DNA of 64,000 nt, from assembly GCF_036242395.1 (NCBI RefSeq), contig NZ_CP108458.1, positions 434,001-498,000 on the forward strand, written 5' to 3'. This stretch comes from Kitasatospora sp. NBC_01266. GTDB lineage: Bacteria; Actinomycetota; Actinomycetes; Streptomycetales; Streptomycetaceae. Positions within the stretch are counted from its first letter, which is position 1. Every line of letters starts with the position of its first letter. The position numbers were made by a program, and so were the translations under genes. Below the pieces are notes generated by a model. That model was not told where the DNA came from and did no database searches. It saw only the letters and a program-made list of their open reading frames with translations. Shown here one piece after another: positions 7,988 to 16,400 of the stretch.

Positions 7988-8048
7988 CTGAGCTAGTACA
8001 GCTGGCGCGTTCCGGCGGTTCCCGCTGGTAGCGTCTGAGCTAGTACAG
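7988..8048. repeat. paired direct repeat CTGAGCTAGTACAG in the divergent promoter region
   Basis: The 14-mer CTGAGCTAGTACAG occurs twice, at 7988-8001 and 8035-8048, 47 bp apart. The repeats are identical, lie between the divergent monooxygenase and GntR-TetR regulator genes, and could be binding sites for the regulator's GntR-type domain. A separate perfect repeat GCGCGT/ACGCGC follows at about 8053-8070. Confidence 0.55.
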
Positions 8049-8097
8049 GTGCGGCGCGTGACATGACGCGCGGAAAAAATCCCAAGGAGCCGACCGC

Positions 8098-9099
8098 ATG
8101 GCCTCCCGATCCGGTCCACCGTTCCGGCGCATCGCCGACGAGATCGCGCGACGCATCGCCGACGGCGAGCTCGCCCCGGGCGAACGCGTGCCCTCGACGC
8201 GGCAGATCTCCCGCGAGTGGGGAGTCGCGCTCGCCACCGCCACCAAGGCCCTCACCGCGCTGCGCCTGGAAGGGCTGGTCGAGGCCCGCCCCCGGGTCGG
8301 CACCGTGGTGGCCGCCGGGGCGGCGGCAGGGACGGCGGCAGCGGCGGCCGCCGGGGAGCGGGCGGCCGCCCGGCCGAGCCGCCGGACCGCCTCGGGGGCC
8401 GGCTCCGACCGTGAGCTGACCCGCGAGCGGATCGTCCGCGCGGCCGTCGACCTCGCCGACAGCGAGGGGCTGGCCGCGCTGTCCATGCGCAGCGTCGCCG
8501 CCCGGCTCGGTGTGGCCGCAATGTCGCCCTACCGGTACGTCAACAGCAAGGAGGACCTGCTGCTGCTGATGGCGGACGCGGCGTTCGGCGAGGAGCGCTA
8601 CCCGGCCGAGCCGCCCGGGGGCTGGCGGGCCCGCCTGGAGCTCGGCGCGCGGACCCTGTGGCGGATCTACCGCAGGCATCCCTGGCTGGCGCAGATCGAC
8701 TCACTCGGCCGCCCCTTGCTGGTGCCGAACCTGCTGGTGCACGCCGAGTGGGCGCTCGCCGCCCTGGACGGCCACGGCCTCGATCCGGTGACCATGTTCG
8801 ACCTGCACGTCCTGCTCTACAGCCACACCCACGGCCTGGCGGTCCACCTGGAGCGGGAGGCCCAGGCCGAGGCCGCCACGGGGCTGACCGGGGACCAGTG
8901 GCTGGACCGCCGGGCGCCCGCCTTCCAGGAGATCACCCGGGCGACCGGGTACCCGGTGTTCGCCCGGGTCGTCGCGAGCTTGGGCCCCGCAGGCTACGAC
9001 CTCGACCTGGACGCGCTCTTCGAATTCGGCCTGACCCCGCTGCTCGACGGCATCGCCGTCATCGTCGAGAACCCGCCGCCGGGCCGCACCACCGGGTGA
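8098..9099 (+). CDS. GntR-TetR fusion transcriptional regulator
   Basis: A 333-residue regulator with two DNA-binding domains. Residues ~8-70 are a GntR-type winged helix (RRIADEIARRIADGELAPGERVPSTRQIS, then ATATKALTALRLEGLV). After an Ala-rich linker (~72-100), residues ~108-155 are a TetR helix-turn-helix (TRERIVRAAVDLADSEG, then MRSVAARLGVAAMSPYRYV), followed by a TetR_C-type helical ligand domain to the end. AAGGAG precedes the ATG at good spacing. Such fusions are known in streptomycetes. It is divergent from an FAD monooxygenase, so it most likely represses that gene until a substrate-like ligand binds the TetR part. Confidence 0.9.
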   Translation: MASRSGPPFRRIADEIARRIADGELAPGERVPSTRQISREWGVALATATKALTALRLEGLVEARPRVGTVVAAGAAAGTAAAAAAGERAAARPSRRTASGAGSDRELTRERIVRAAVDLADSEGLAALSMRSVAARLGVAAMSPYRYVNSKEDLLLLMADAAFGEERYPAEPPGGWRARLELGARTLWRIYRRHPWLAQIDSLGRPLLVPNLLVHAEWALAALDGHGLDPVTMFDLHVLLYSHTHGLAVHLEREAQAEAATGLTGDQWLDRRAPAFQEITRATGYPVFARVVASLGPAGYDLDLDALFEFGLTPLLDGIAVIVENPPPGRTTG

Positions 9100-9115
9100 C
9101 CGGGTCGCCAGACCC

Positions 9116-9844
9116 TCAGGCCCGGGGCTGTGCGGCCGCGCACTGCGGATGTCCCCAGCTGCTGCCGACCTTGGTGATCGTGTCGCCCTTGGCGTAGGGG
9201 CGCGAGCACGGGCAGGTGCCGGGGAACCGCGCGGCCAGCGTCCGCGAACCACCCGAGGAGGCCCGCTTGGCCCCGGCGGCGGACGAGGCCTTGGCCGTGG
9301 ACGCAGACGAGGACGAGGACGAGGAGCGGGCGGCCCGCGGCGCGGAAGCGGGGACCGGGTCCGGCACCGGAAGGTCGGCCGCGGTGCCGCCGGCGCCCTG
9401 CTGGGAGCGGGCCGCGTCACTGGCGGCCTTGTCGGCGATCGCGTTGAGCGGATCCCCGTTCACCTGGTGGGCCGGGACGTAGACGAAGGTGACGTCCCGC
9501 CCCTCCAGCAGGGCGTCGATGCGCTGGATCAGCTCCTGGTTGGCCACCGGCTTGCCGGCGGCGGTCCGGAAGCCGTTGCGCTTCCAGCCCGCCAGCCACT
9601 TCGTCACCGCGTCCCGGGTGTAGGTGCTGTCGAGGCGCACCTCCAGCGGAACAGCGGGGTCCGTCGCGCCCAGCAACTGCTCCAGCGCGGTCAGTTCGCC
9701 GATGTTGTTGGTGCTGTGCCCGAGCGGACCGGCCTGCCACTGCTGCGGCGCTCCTGTGCTGTCCGCGACCACGAAGGCCCAGGCAGCCGGCCCGGGGTTG
9801 CCCTTGGCCGCTCCGTCACACGCCGCGATGATTCGTTCAACCAT
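9116..9844 (-). CDS. type 1 ribonuclease H-like protein with Cys-containing C-terminal tail
   Basis: A 242-residue protein. The first ~145 residues are an RNase HI fold: Asp10 in IIAACDGAAKGNPGP, Glu50 in NNIGELTALE, Asp72 in VRLDSTY, His126 in VPAHQVNGDPLN and Asp138 in AIADKAAS, so the DEDD active site is intact and hydrolysis of RNA in RNA-DNA hybrids is expected. A low-complexity Ser/Ala linker (~160-195) leads to a C-terminal tail CPCSRPYAKGDTI...WGHPQCA with three Cys and one His, a possible small zinc knuckle. The tail is not part of classical RNase HI; its role is unknown. The ATG gives MVERIIAACDG, matching family starts. Confidence 0.88.
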   Translation of the reverse strand: MVERIIAACDGAAKGNPGPAAWAFVVADSTGAPQQWQAGPLGHSTNNIGELTALEQLLGATDPAVPLEVRLDSTYTRDAVTKWLAGWKRNGFRTAAGKPVANQELIQRIDALLEGRDVTFVYVPAHQVNGDPLNAIADKAASDAARSQQGAGGTAADLPVPDPVPASAPRAARSSSSSSSASTAKASSAAGAKRASSGGSRTLAARFPGTCPCSRPYAKGDTITKVGSSWGHPQCAAAQPRA

Positions 9845-9968
9845 GCCACGATGATCGCAGGTCGGGCGGCCGGGCCGGAATCGGCGCACCCGCCGCCCCG
9901 CTCCCCCGACCGCTCCCCCGGCCCGCCGAGAGGGTCGCAAAAGCCGGGGGAGGTGATATGACGCATCG

Positions 9969-11315
9969 TCAGGAGGGCAGGTTCCAGACCTGGTTGGCCG
10001 CTCCGGTGCAGTCCCAGATCTCCACCTGGGTGCCCGGCGTGGTGGACCACCCGGTGTCGTCCAGGCACTTGTTGGACTGGGGGTTGTAGAGCGACCCGTT
10101 GGACTGCGGTATCCAGACCTGCGAGCCGGTGTCGTTGCAGTCGTAGAGGTCCACCAGGGTGCCGTCCGCGGTGCCGCCGCCGTCCACGTCCAGGCACTTG
10201 CCCAGCACGTGCAGGGTGCTGCCGGCCTGGACGACCGTCCACTGCTGGGCGGCGGTGCCGTTGCAGGTGTAGACCTGCACCGGGTTGTAGTCGGCGGTGG
10301 AAGCCGAACGGTCGTCCAGGCACAGGCCGCCGTAGCCGGTGATCGCCGAACCGCCACCGCCACCGCCACCGCCGGTGGTGGTGTACGCCGCGACGTAGCC
10401 CACGCTCATCGTCGCGCCCGAACTGGTGGCGGCCGTCGGCGTGGTGCACCCGCAGACGCCGTTGGGGAAGCCGCCGCCGATGGCCAGGTCGAAGATGATG
10501 GACAGGTTGTGGTCGAAGGCCTGCTGCCAGGTGGCCGTGCCGACCTGGGCCTCCGACACGCTGAAGTACGCGTTGCCGTCGAGGTACCAGGTGACCGACT
10601 CGGCGGCGGTGTTGGTGCGGTCCAGGATCATCGAGTAGGTGTGGTAGCCGCCCTGGCAGCCGGAGCAGGCGACCAGCCCGCTGCCGATGCCGTTGCTCTC
10701 GTTGCACGGGCCGCCCGGGTCGGTGCCGCAGTGGATCGTGCCGGCGACGTTCGACAGCGCGTTGACGTCCTCCATGATGTCGATCTCGCCGTTCTCGGGC
10801 CACTGCCCCGGGCCCAGCATCCAGAAGGCCGGCCAGTAGCCCAGCCCGCTGCCCGGATCGGGCTGCATGATCGACGCCGTGACCTCGAGCTTGCCGCCGG
10901 CCGGCGCGCCGACGTCGGCACTCGGCGTCTGGATCCGGCCCGAGGTCCAGTTGCCGCCGTTGTTCAGGGCGGTGATGTCCAGGTGGCCGTTGCCGTCGAG
11001 GTACACGTTGGAGGTCGAGTTGGTCATCGTCTCGATCTCACCGGTGCCGAAGTTCGAACCGGGGCCGGTGTCGTAGATCCAGTTCGACCCGGACGGCGGC
11101 GAACCGGCCGCGCCCGAGAAGTCGTCGCTGAACACCGTCGTCCAGCCCGCCGGCGGCCCGGGGACGGTCGCCGCGGTGGCGGCCGGTGCCCGGGTCAGCA
11201 GCGCGAGCAGCATGCCCAGGATCGCCAGCACCGCGAGCCGGCGACTGGGGTGGGCGAGGACGTGGAAGAAGTGAACGCGCCGGACGGTGCTCCGGCGCGG
11301 AAGGTCACGGGTCAT
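9969..11315 (-). CDS. secreted GH16 endo-beta-glucanase with C-terminal ricin-B lectin module
   Basis: A 448-residue exported enzyme. A long n-region and hydrophobic core (LAVLAILGMLLALL) ending at ATAA form the signal peptide. Residues ~55-305 are a GH16 domain with the catalytic motif GEIDIMED (Glu177, Asp179, Glu182), GYWPAFWML and WYLDG. A Gly-rich linker at about 310-320 precedes a ricin-type beta-trefoil with three QxW-like repeats (QQWT, QVWI, QVWN), a carbohydrate-binding module. Likely substrate is beta-1,3-glucan such as laminarin or fungal cell wall. The gene is divergent from the Mrr-like gene. Confidence in the fold is high; specificity is inferred. Confidence 0.93.
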   Translation of the reverse strand: MTRDLPRRSTVRRVHFFHVLAHPSRRLAVLAILGMLLALLTRAPAATAATVPGPPAGWTTVFSDDFSGAAGSPPSGSNWIYDTGPGSNFGTGEIETMTNSTSNVYLDGNGHLDITALNNGGNWTSGRIQTPSADVGAPAGGKLEVTASIMQPDPGSGLGYWPAFWMLGPGQWPENGEIDIMEDVNALSNVAGTIHCGTDPGGPCNESNGIGSGLVACSGCQGGYHTYSMILDRTNTAAESVTWYLDGNAYFSVSEAQVGTATWQQAFDHNLSIIFDLAIGGGFPNGVCGCTTPTAATSSGATMSVGYVAAYTTTGGGGGGGGSAITGYGGLCLDDRSASTADYNPVQVYTCNGTAAQQWTVVQAGSTLHVLGKCLDVDGGGTADGTLVDLYDCNDTGSQVWIPQSNGSLYNPQSNKCLDDTGWSTTPGTQVEIWDCTGAANQVWNLPS

Positions 11316-11627
11316 CTGCGGCTCCCGGCAGAAGGGGGGCGCGGGCCCGGCGGACGAGGTGGGGGCCGGTCCCGCGCGTGCGGAGCTACTGGATTCATCC
11401 CATCAGGTACCTGGCTGGCGTTCATTCAACTCCTGTACCTGTCAACGCGTCAAGGCGTCGGCAGAACGTTCCGTCAGGTCAACTCGTGAACGCGGCGGGC
11501 CCGCGCGCGAGCGGGCCGACGGCGGGACCGGCCGACTTCCTGAGCACGGTGCGGAGCCCGTTGGCCGTTCGGCCCTCAACGCCCGGCGTGGTGCTCCACA
11601 ATGATCCTGGAGAGCAAGGGGGACTCT

Positions 11628-12272
11628 GTGGCAGCATCGCGCCGTCCTGCACGACGACCGGGCCGGCGCCCGGCCCGGCGGCGTTCCGGCGGCCCGGGGC
11701 CGCTGCTCGCCGCCGGCGTCCTGCTGCTGCTCCTGATCGCGGCCGTGCGCGTGGTGGCCGCCCACCCGGTCGCCGCCACCCTGACCGGACTGGGCGGGGT
11801 CGGCGCCGTGGTCGCGGCGATCGTCGTCCGCGGCAGGCAGCAGGCCGCCCGGCAGGCCGTCGAGACGGTGCGGATCAGCCACATCGGCGCCTACCATCGG
11901 ATGACCCCGCGCGAGTTCGAGCACGCGCTGGCCGCGCTCTGCCGGCGCGACGGCTGCACCGACGTCCGGGTGGTCGGCGGCGCCGGGGACCTCGCCGCGG
12001 ACGTCATCGCGACCGCCCCGGACGGTCGGCGGATCGTCATCCAGGCCAAGCGGTTCGGGCCGAGCAGCAGCGTCGGCAGCGGCGACGTCCAGAAGGTCAA
12101 CGGCACCTACGCCGCCATCCACGGCGGCCAGCTCGCCGCGATCGTCACCACCTCGCGGTTCACCCGCCCCGCCGCCGAACTCGCGGCCCGGGTCGGCATT
12201 CGCGCCTACGACCAGCAGGCGCTGGCCGGCTGGGCCTCGGGGACCGGGCCCGCGCCCTGGGACAGGTTCTGA
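11628..12272 (+). CDS. membrane-anchored Mrr-like restriction endonuclease-fold protein
   Basis: A 214-residue protein with an Arg-rich N-terminus and two transmembrane helices (LLAAGVLLLLLIAAVRVVAA and the following TLTGLGGVGAVVAAIVV), then a Mrr_cat domain: MTPREFEHALAALCRRDG, DLAADVIATAPDGRRIVIQAKRF (the D-x(n)-Q-x-K nuclease signature) and a C-terminal LVTTSRFT-like strand. In this family cytosolic enzymes cut modified DNA; these short two-helix forms are widespread in streptomycetes with no proven target. The GTG was chosen because AAGGGGGA lies just upstream; an ATG nine codons earlier is possible. It may guard the membrane or DNA uptake, which is inference. Confidence 0.8.
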   Translation: MAASRRPARRPGRRPARRRSGGPGPLLAAGVLLLLLIAAVRVVAAHPVAATLTGLGGVGAVVAAIVVRGRQQAARQAVETVRISHIGAYHRMTPREFEHALAALCRRDGCTDVRVVGGAGDLAADVIATAPDGRRIVIQAKRFGPSSSVGSGDVQKVNGTYAAIHGGQLAAIVTTSRFTRPAAELAARVGIRAYDQQALAGWASGTGPAPWDRF

Positions 12273-12421
12273 GTGCGACCGCCACCCGGCGGACCCGGCC
12301 GGTGGCAGCGGCGCCGCCGACGGCCCAGAGTTGTGGGGGTGGGGACGCCGGCGCCACCGCGGACACGGCCCCGCCACCGCCCCGCCACCGCCTGACCCCC
12401 GCCTGAGGAAGGACCTCCGCC

Positions 12422-13444
12422 ATGCCCATCAGCACCCGAGCCATGCAGGTCGCCGAGCCCGGCACCGGCTTCCGCCTCGTCCAGGTCGACACGCCGGAAC
12501 CCGGCCCCGGGCAGGTCCGGGTCGTCGTCGAGGCGTGCGGCATCTGCCACTCCGACGCGATGATCACCGGCGGCCACATCCCCGGTACGACCTTCCCGGT
12601 GACCACCGGACACGAGATCGCCGGCCGGATCGAGTCGATCGGCGAGGGGGTCGAGGGCTGGCAGGTGGGCACCCGGGTCGCGGTCGGCTGGTACGGCGGC
12701 GGCTGCGGGTACTGCGACGCCTGCCGCGAGGGCGACGGCGTCAACTGCCCCCGGCTGCGGATTCCCGGGGTCGCCTACCCCGGCGGGTACGCCGACGCGG
12801 TGCTGGTTCCCGCCGTCGCGCTGGCGCGGATCCCGGACGGGCTGACCGCCGTCGAGGCGGCGCCGCTGGCCTGCGCGGGTGTCACGACGTTCAACGCGCT
12901 GCGCCGCAGTTCCGCCCGCGCCGGCGATGTCGTGGCGATCCTCGGCGTGGGCGGCCTGGGACACCTGGGCGTGCAGTTCGCGGCCCGGATGGGTTTCGAC
13001 ACCGTGGCCATCGCCCGCGGCGCGGACAAGGCGGAGCTCGCCCATCAGCTGGGGGCCGAGCACTACATCGACAGCACCGGCGAGGACGTCGCGAAGGCGC
13101 TGCAGCGGCTCGGCGGCGCCAAGGTGGTCCTCGCCACGGTGACCAACGGCGCCGCGATGGCCGCCACCGTCGACGGGCTGGCGCGGCGCGGGGAGCTGAT
13201 CATCGCGGGTGCCACCGCCGACCCGCTGCCGATCAGCGGACTGCAGCTGCTGGGCGGCACCCGGCGCGTCTACGGCCACGCCTCCGGGATCGCCACGGAC
13301 ACCGAGCAGACGCTGCGCTTCGCCGCCCAGACCGGCGTCCGCCCGTGGACCGAGGAGGCGCCGCTGGAGGAGGCGGGAGCCGCGTTCGAGAAGATGCTCA
13401 GCGGGGCGGCCCGGTTCCGGATGGTCCTCACCACCGGCCGCTGA
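12422..13444 (+). CDS. zinc-dependent alcohol dehydrogenase (AdhP-like)
   Basis: A 340-residue medium-chain dehydrogenase. The catalytic zinc site is visible (EACGICHSD with Cys42, and GHE with His64), the structural zinc Cys set is complete (GGCGYCDACREGDGVNC: Cys95, 98, 101, 109), and the Rossmann motif GVGGLGHLG lies near residue 180. It should oxidise alcohols or reduce aldehydes with NAD(H). Its family is often found as a stand-alone detoxification enzyme. AGGAAGG precedes the ATG by a few bases. It is upstream of, but separated by a terminator-like hairpin from, the first aldo/keto reductase. Confidence 0.92.
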   Translation: MPISTRAMQVAEPGTGFRLVQVDTPEPGPGQVRVVVEACGICHSDAMITGGHIPGTTFPVTTGHEIAGRIESIGEGVEGWQVGTRVAVGWYGGGCGYCDACREGDGVNCPRLRIPGVAYPGGYADAVLVPAVALARIPDGLTAVEAAPLACAGVTTFNALRRSSARAGDVVAILGVGGLGHLGVQFAARMGFDTVAIARGADKAELAHQLGAEHYIDSTGEDVAKALQRLGGAKVVLATVTNGAAMAATVDGLARRGELIIAGATADPLPISGLQLLGGTRRVYGHASGIATDTEQTLRFAAQTGVRPWTEEAPLEEAGAAFEKMLSGAARFRMVLTTGR

Positions 13445-13490
13445 ACGACACCTGGAACGGCCGGGGCCCGGGCCGCGTGATCCGACGCGG

Positions 13491-13533
13491 CCCGGATCCG
13501 TCGCGGCCCGGATCCGTCGCGGCCCGGGGTTCG
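13491..13533. repeat. short tandem repeat GCGGCCCGGATCCGTC
   Basis: The 16-mer GCGGCCCGGATCCGTC occurs twice in direct succession and begins a third, partial copy, immediately 3' of the alcohol dehydrogenase. GGATCC makes each unit partly palindromic. No gene lies in this 260-bp gap. Confidence 0.5.
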
Positions 13534-13583
13534 GGCCCTTCTCCCCAACGCCCTTGGCCTGCTATGATGTTGGCCATCACCTG

Positions 13584-13626
13584 AGCCTTCCCGGTGCGGA
13601 TTCCGATCCGCCGGGGAGGCTTTTTT
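13584..13626 (+). terminator. intrinsic terminator with T6 tract ahead of aldo/keto reductase
   Basis: A GC-rich stem (AGCCTTCCCGG.GCGGAT pairing with ATCCGCCGGGGAGGC) is followed by TTTTTT, an unusually classical terminator for this genome. A TATGAT box sits ~20 bp upstream of it, and the next gene starts ~80 bp downstream. It may end the dehydrogenase transcript, or act as an attenuator or the end of a short RNA. Confidence 0.65.
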
Positions 13627-13704
13627 CATGCCCGGGGCCAGGCGCCCCCGGCTCCCCCGGTGCCGTTGCGACCACCGGCCCGCCCGACTCGCACAAGGAG
13701 ATCC

Positions 13705-14595
13705 ATGCCACTCTCACAGACGAACACCGCTGCTGCGGCCGGCAGTTGGCGACTGGGTGAGCTGACCGTCAACCGGGTCGGCCTCGGCACCATGCGCCTG
13801 ACGGGCACCGCGCCCTTCGACCTCGGTGTGCCGCGTGACCGGGAGCAGTCGATCGGCGTGCTCCGGCGGGCGATCGAGCTGGGCGTGAACCACCTCGACA
13901 CCGCCGCGTTCTACTTCTCGGCGACGCGCTCCGCCAACGAGCTGATCAACCGGGCACTGGCGCCGTACCCGGAGGATCTGGTGATCACCACCAAGGTCTG
14001 GCCGGGCCGCGATCCCTCGGGCGCGTGGTGGTGGGCCGCGCCCGAGCAGCTGCGCGGCCAGGTCGAGGAGAACCTGCGCCAACTCGGCCGTGACCACCTG
14101 GACGTGGTGAACCTGCGGGTGCCACCGAGCCGCCGAACCGGCTCGATCGCCGAGCACTTCGGCGCGCTGGCCGAGCTGCGCGAGGCCGGGCTGATCCGCC
14201 ACCTCGGCATCTCCAACGTCACGTCCACGCAGCTGACCGAGGCGCTGGCCGTCGCGCCGGTCGTCTGCGTGCAGAACCCGTACGGGCTCGGCGCGTCGAG
14301 CCAGGACCAGGAACTGCTGCGGCGCTGCGGCGAACTCGGCATCGCCTTCGTGCCGTTCTTCGCGATCGCCGGCCCGGGACGTCAGGCGGGACCGGGCGGT
14401 GACGACAGCGAGGCGGTGCGCGCCGTCGCCGACGCGCACCGGGTGTCCGCCGCGCAGGTCCGGCTGGCCTGGACCTTGCGGCAGGGCCCGCACGTGCTGG
14501 CCATCCCGGGGACCGGCGATCCGGACCACCTGCGGCAGAACGTGGCGGCCGGCGCGCTGCGGCTCTCGGACGAGGAGCTGGCACGGCTCGGCTGA
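13705..14595 (+). CDS. aldo/keto reductase
   Basis: A 296-residue (beta/alpha)8 NADPH-dependent oxidoreductase. Motifs include VGLGTMRLTG, GVNHLDTAAFY (Asp and Tyr of the active site), LVITTKV (Lys), and VLAIPGTGDPDHL for the cofactor phosphate. The position usually held by the active-site His (YQ.H) reads VVNLRV here, as in its nearby paralogue, so this subfamily may use a different polar residue. AAGGAG lies 5 nt before the ATG. Substrate is unknown, probably small aldehydes or ketones. A paralogous gene follows about 1.8 kb downstream. Confidence 0.9.
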   Translation: MPLSQTNTAAAAGSWRLGELTVNRVGLGTMRLTGTAPFDLGVPRDREQSIGVLRRAIELGVNHLDTAAFYFSATRSANELINRALAPYPEDLVITTKVWPGRDPSGAWWWAAPEQLRGQVEENLRQLGRDHLDVVNLRVPPSRRTGSIAEHFGALAELREAGLIRHLGISNVTSTQLTEALAVAPVVCVQNPYGLGASSQDQELLRRCGELGIAFVPFFAIAGPGRQAGPGGDDSEAVRAVADAHRVSAAQVRLAWTLRQGPHVLAIPGTGDPDHLRQNVAAGALRLSDEELARLG

Positions 14596-14667
14596 CCACG
14601 TCCGGCCGGGCGGTGGCGCCTCGATCACCGCCCGGCAGGCGGGGTGGCCGCCCGATAGCCTGGCAGC

Positions 14668-15309
14668 GTGACATTCGAAGGCTGGCAGGACGAGGCGCTG
14701 GAGTTCTACGAGCGCCTGGAGATCGACAACTCGAAGGGTTTCTGGGCCGAGCACAAGGAGCTCTACGAGCGCGCGGTGCGCGGGCCGATGGTGGAGCTGC
14801 TGGCGCGGCTGGAACCCGAGTTCGGGCCGGGAAAGATCTTCCGCCCCAACCGGGACATCCGGTTCAGCGCCGACAAGACGCCGTACAAGACCCACCTCGG
14901 CGGCCACCTGGAGGCCGGGGGCTACATCCAGCTCTCCGCCGACGGGTTGGCCTGCGGCAACGGCATGTACCAGCTGGCCGCCGACCAGTTGGAGCGCTAC
15001 CGTGCCGCCGTCGCCGAGGACCTGACCGGCGCCGAGCTGGAACGGGTGATCGCCCGAGTGGCCGCATCGGGCCCGGTGGTCTCCGGCCGCGATCCGCTGA
15101 AGACCGCACCGCGCGGCTACCCCAAGGAGCACCCGCGGATCGGCCTGCTGCGCAACAAGGGCCTGGTCGCCTGGCAGCAGTGGGAACCCGCCGACTGGCT
15201 GGGCACCCCTGAGGCGTACCGGCGGATCACCACGTTCCTGCGCGCCTCACAGCCGCTGAAGGACTGGCTCGACGCCCATGTCGGCCCCAGCGAGCTGCCG
15301 CCGCGCTGA
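14668..15309 (+). CDS. DUF2461 / TIGR02453 family protein
   Basis: A 213-residue soluble protein with the DUF2461 features NSKGFWAEHKELYE near the start, GPGKIFRPNRDIRFSADKTPYKTH in the centre, GMYQLAADQLERYR, and LKTAPRGYPKEHPR in the second half. The family is widespread in bacteria and fungi and has no established function. The GTG start gives VTFEGW, the usual beginning. It lies between the aldo/keto reductase and the convergent ArsR-type regulator; the gap to the former is 72 bp, so co-transcription is possible. Confidence 0.85.
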   Translation: MTFEGWQDEALEFYERLEIDNSKGFWAEHKELYERAVRGPMVELLARLEPEFGPGKIFRPNRDIRFSADKTPYKTHLGGHLEAGGYIQLSADGLACGNGMYQLAADQLERYRAAVAEDLTGAELERVIARVAASGPVVSGRDPLKTAPRGYPKEHPRIGLLRNKGLVAWQQWEPADWLGTPEAYRRITTFLRASQPLKDWLDAHVGPSELPPR

Positions 15310-15328
15310 ACGCCGCACGGCGTGGTCG

Positions 15329-16330
15329 TCATCCCGCGCCGACGCCCGCCAGCACCGCCTCCGCCACCGCGGTCCGGGCGTAGAGCACCGAGCGGCCGGC
15401 CCGGTGGGCGCTGACCAGTCCGGCGTCGCGCAGGGCGGTGAGGTACTGGGAGACCCCCGGGGCGGAGAGGCCGGTGCGGCGGGCCAGTTCGGTGGTGGAG
15501 GCCGGGGTCTCCAGTTCGGCCAGCAGCAGGGTGCGCGAGCGGCCGAGGACGGCGGCGAGCGCGGCGGTCCCGGCGAGCGGCCGGGGTTCCCAGAGATTAC
15601 CGGCACCGCGTGCCGGATAGGCGAGTTGGGGCGGCTGCGGCGGGGTGAGGCGGGTGCGCAGGCCGGGACCGGCGAAGGCGGACGGGATCAGCAGCAGGCC
15701 GGCGCCCGCGCGCTCCCGGGACAGGGTCCGGGCGGGCCGGGCCAGCTGCAGCCCCCTCTCGTCCCACCGCATCGCCGGGTGGAGGTCGTTGAAGAGGTGC
15801 CCGGCGCCGTACTCGGCCACCTGGCGGGCCCGGTGGAGGACGTCGGCGTCGAGCAGGGCGCGGATCCGCGCCCAGTAGGGGGCGATCGCCAGGTCCCAGT
15901 AGGCCTCGATCGCCTCGGTGACCTTGGCCAGGCGGGTCTGCGGCTCGGCGTACAGGCTCCGCAGTCTCGGGCCGAGCGAACCCTGGTGGTACTTCAGGTG
16001 GTCGAGGTCGCTGCGGACCTGGTCGGCGGGGGTGGCCAGGATCGCGGCCAGCTCCTGCGCCAGGGTCGGGGCCGGTCCGGCGGGTGCCGGGTTGAGGAAG
16101 TCGGGGACGTAGCCCGAGGGCGGGATCAGCTCGGCGAGCCATCCCCGGGCCGGGGCGGCCGCCGACAGCCGAGGGCGTACCTGCTCGACCCAGCGCCGGT
16201 GCACCGGGTGTGCGGGCTGCGCGGGGTCCCGGGTCAGCAGCCGGAAGCTGGGCGTGATCTCCCACATCGGTGAGACGGCGAACCGCAGTTGCGCCAGGTC
16301 GCTCGCGGTGAACGTCAACTCGGCCGGCAT
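15329..16330 (-). CDS. ArsR-type winged-helix regulator with long N-terminal domain
   Basis: A 333-residue protein. The last ~90 residues form an ArsR/HTH_5 winged helix (LLAELETPASTTELARRTGLSAPGVSQYLTALRDAGLVSAHRAGRSVLYAR), while residues ~1-230 are a DUF5937-like helical domain (FTASDLAQLRFAVSPMWE at the start) seen in many streptomycete regulators. No metal-binding Cys cluster is visible, so it is unlikely to be an arsenic sensor. Its start lies ~70 bp from the divergent second aldo/keto reductase, the most likely target. Confidence 0.88.
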   Translation of the reverse strand: MPAELTFTASDLAQLRFAVSPMWEITPSFRLLTRDPAQPAHPVHRRWVEQVRPRLSAAAPARGWLAELIPPSGYVPDFLNPAPAGPAPTLAQELAAILATPADQVRSDLDHLKYHQGSLGPRLRSLYAEPQTRLAKVTEAIEAYWDLAIAPYWARIRALLDADVLHRARQVAEYGAGHLFNDLHPAMRWDERGLQLARPARTLSRERAGAGLLLIPSAFAGPGLRTRLTPPQPPQLAYPARGAGNLWEPRPLAGTAALAAVLGRSRTLLLAELETPASTTELARRTGLSAPGVSQYLTALRDAGLVSAHRAGRSVLYARTAVAEAVLAGVGAG

Positions 16331-16400
16331 GGCCGCCCTCCAGGATTCAGCTATGCCCTAATCAATGGCGGCCACGCTACCGCGTGGCGATCATTCCGGC

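Noticed and set aside
13491..13533. CRISPR-like short repeats after the alcohol dehydrogenase
   Set aside because: The units are directly adjacent without spacers and only two to three copies exist; it is a small tandem duplication.
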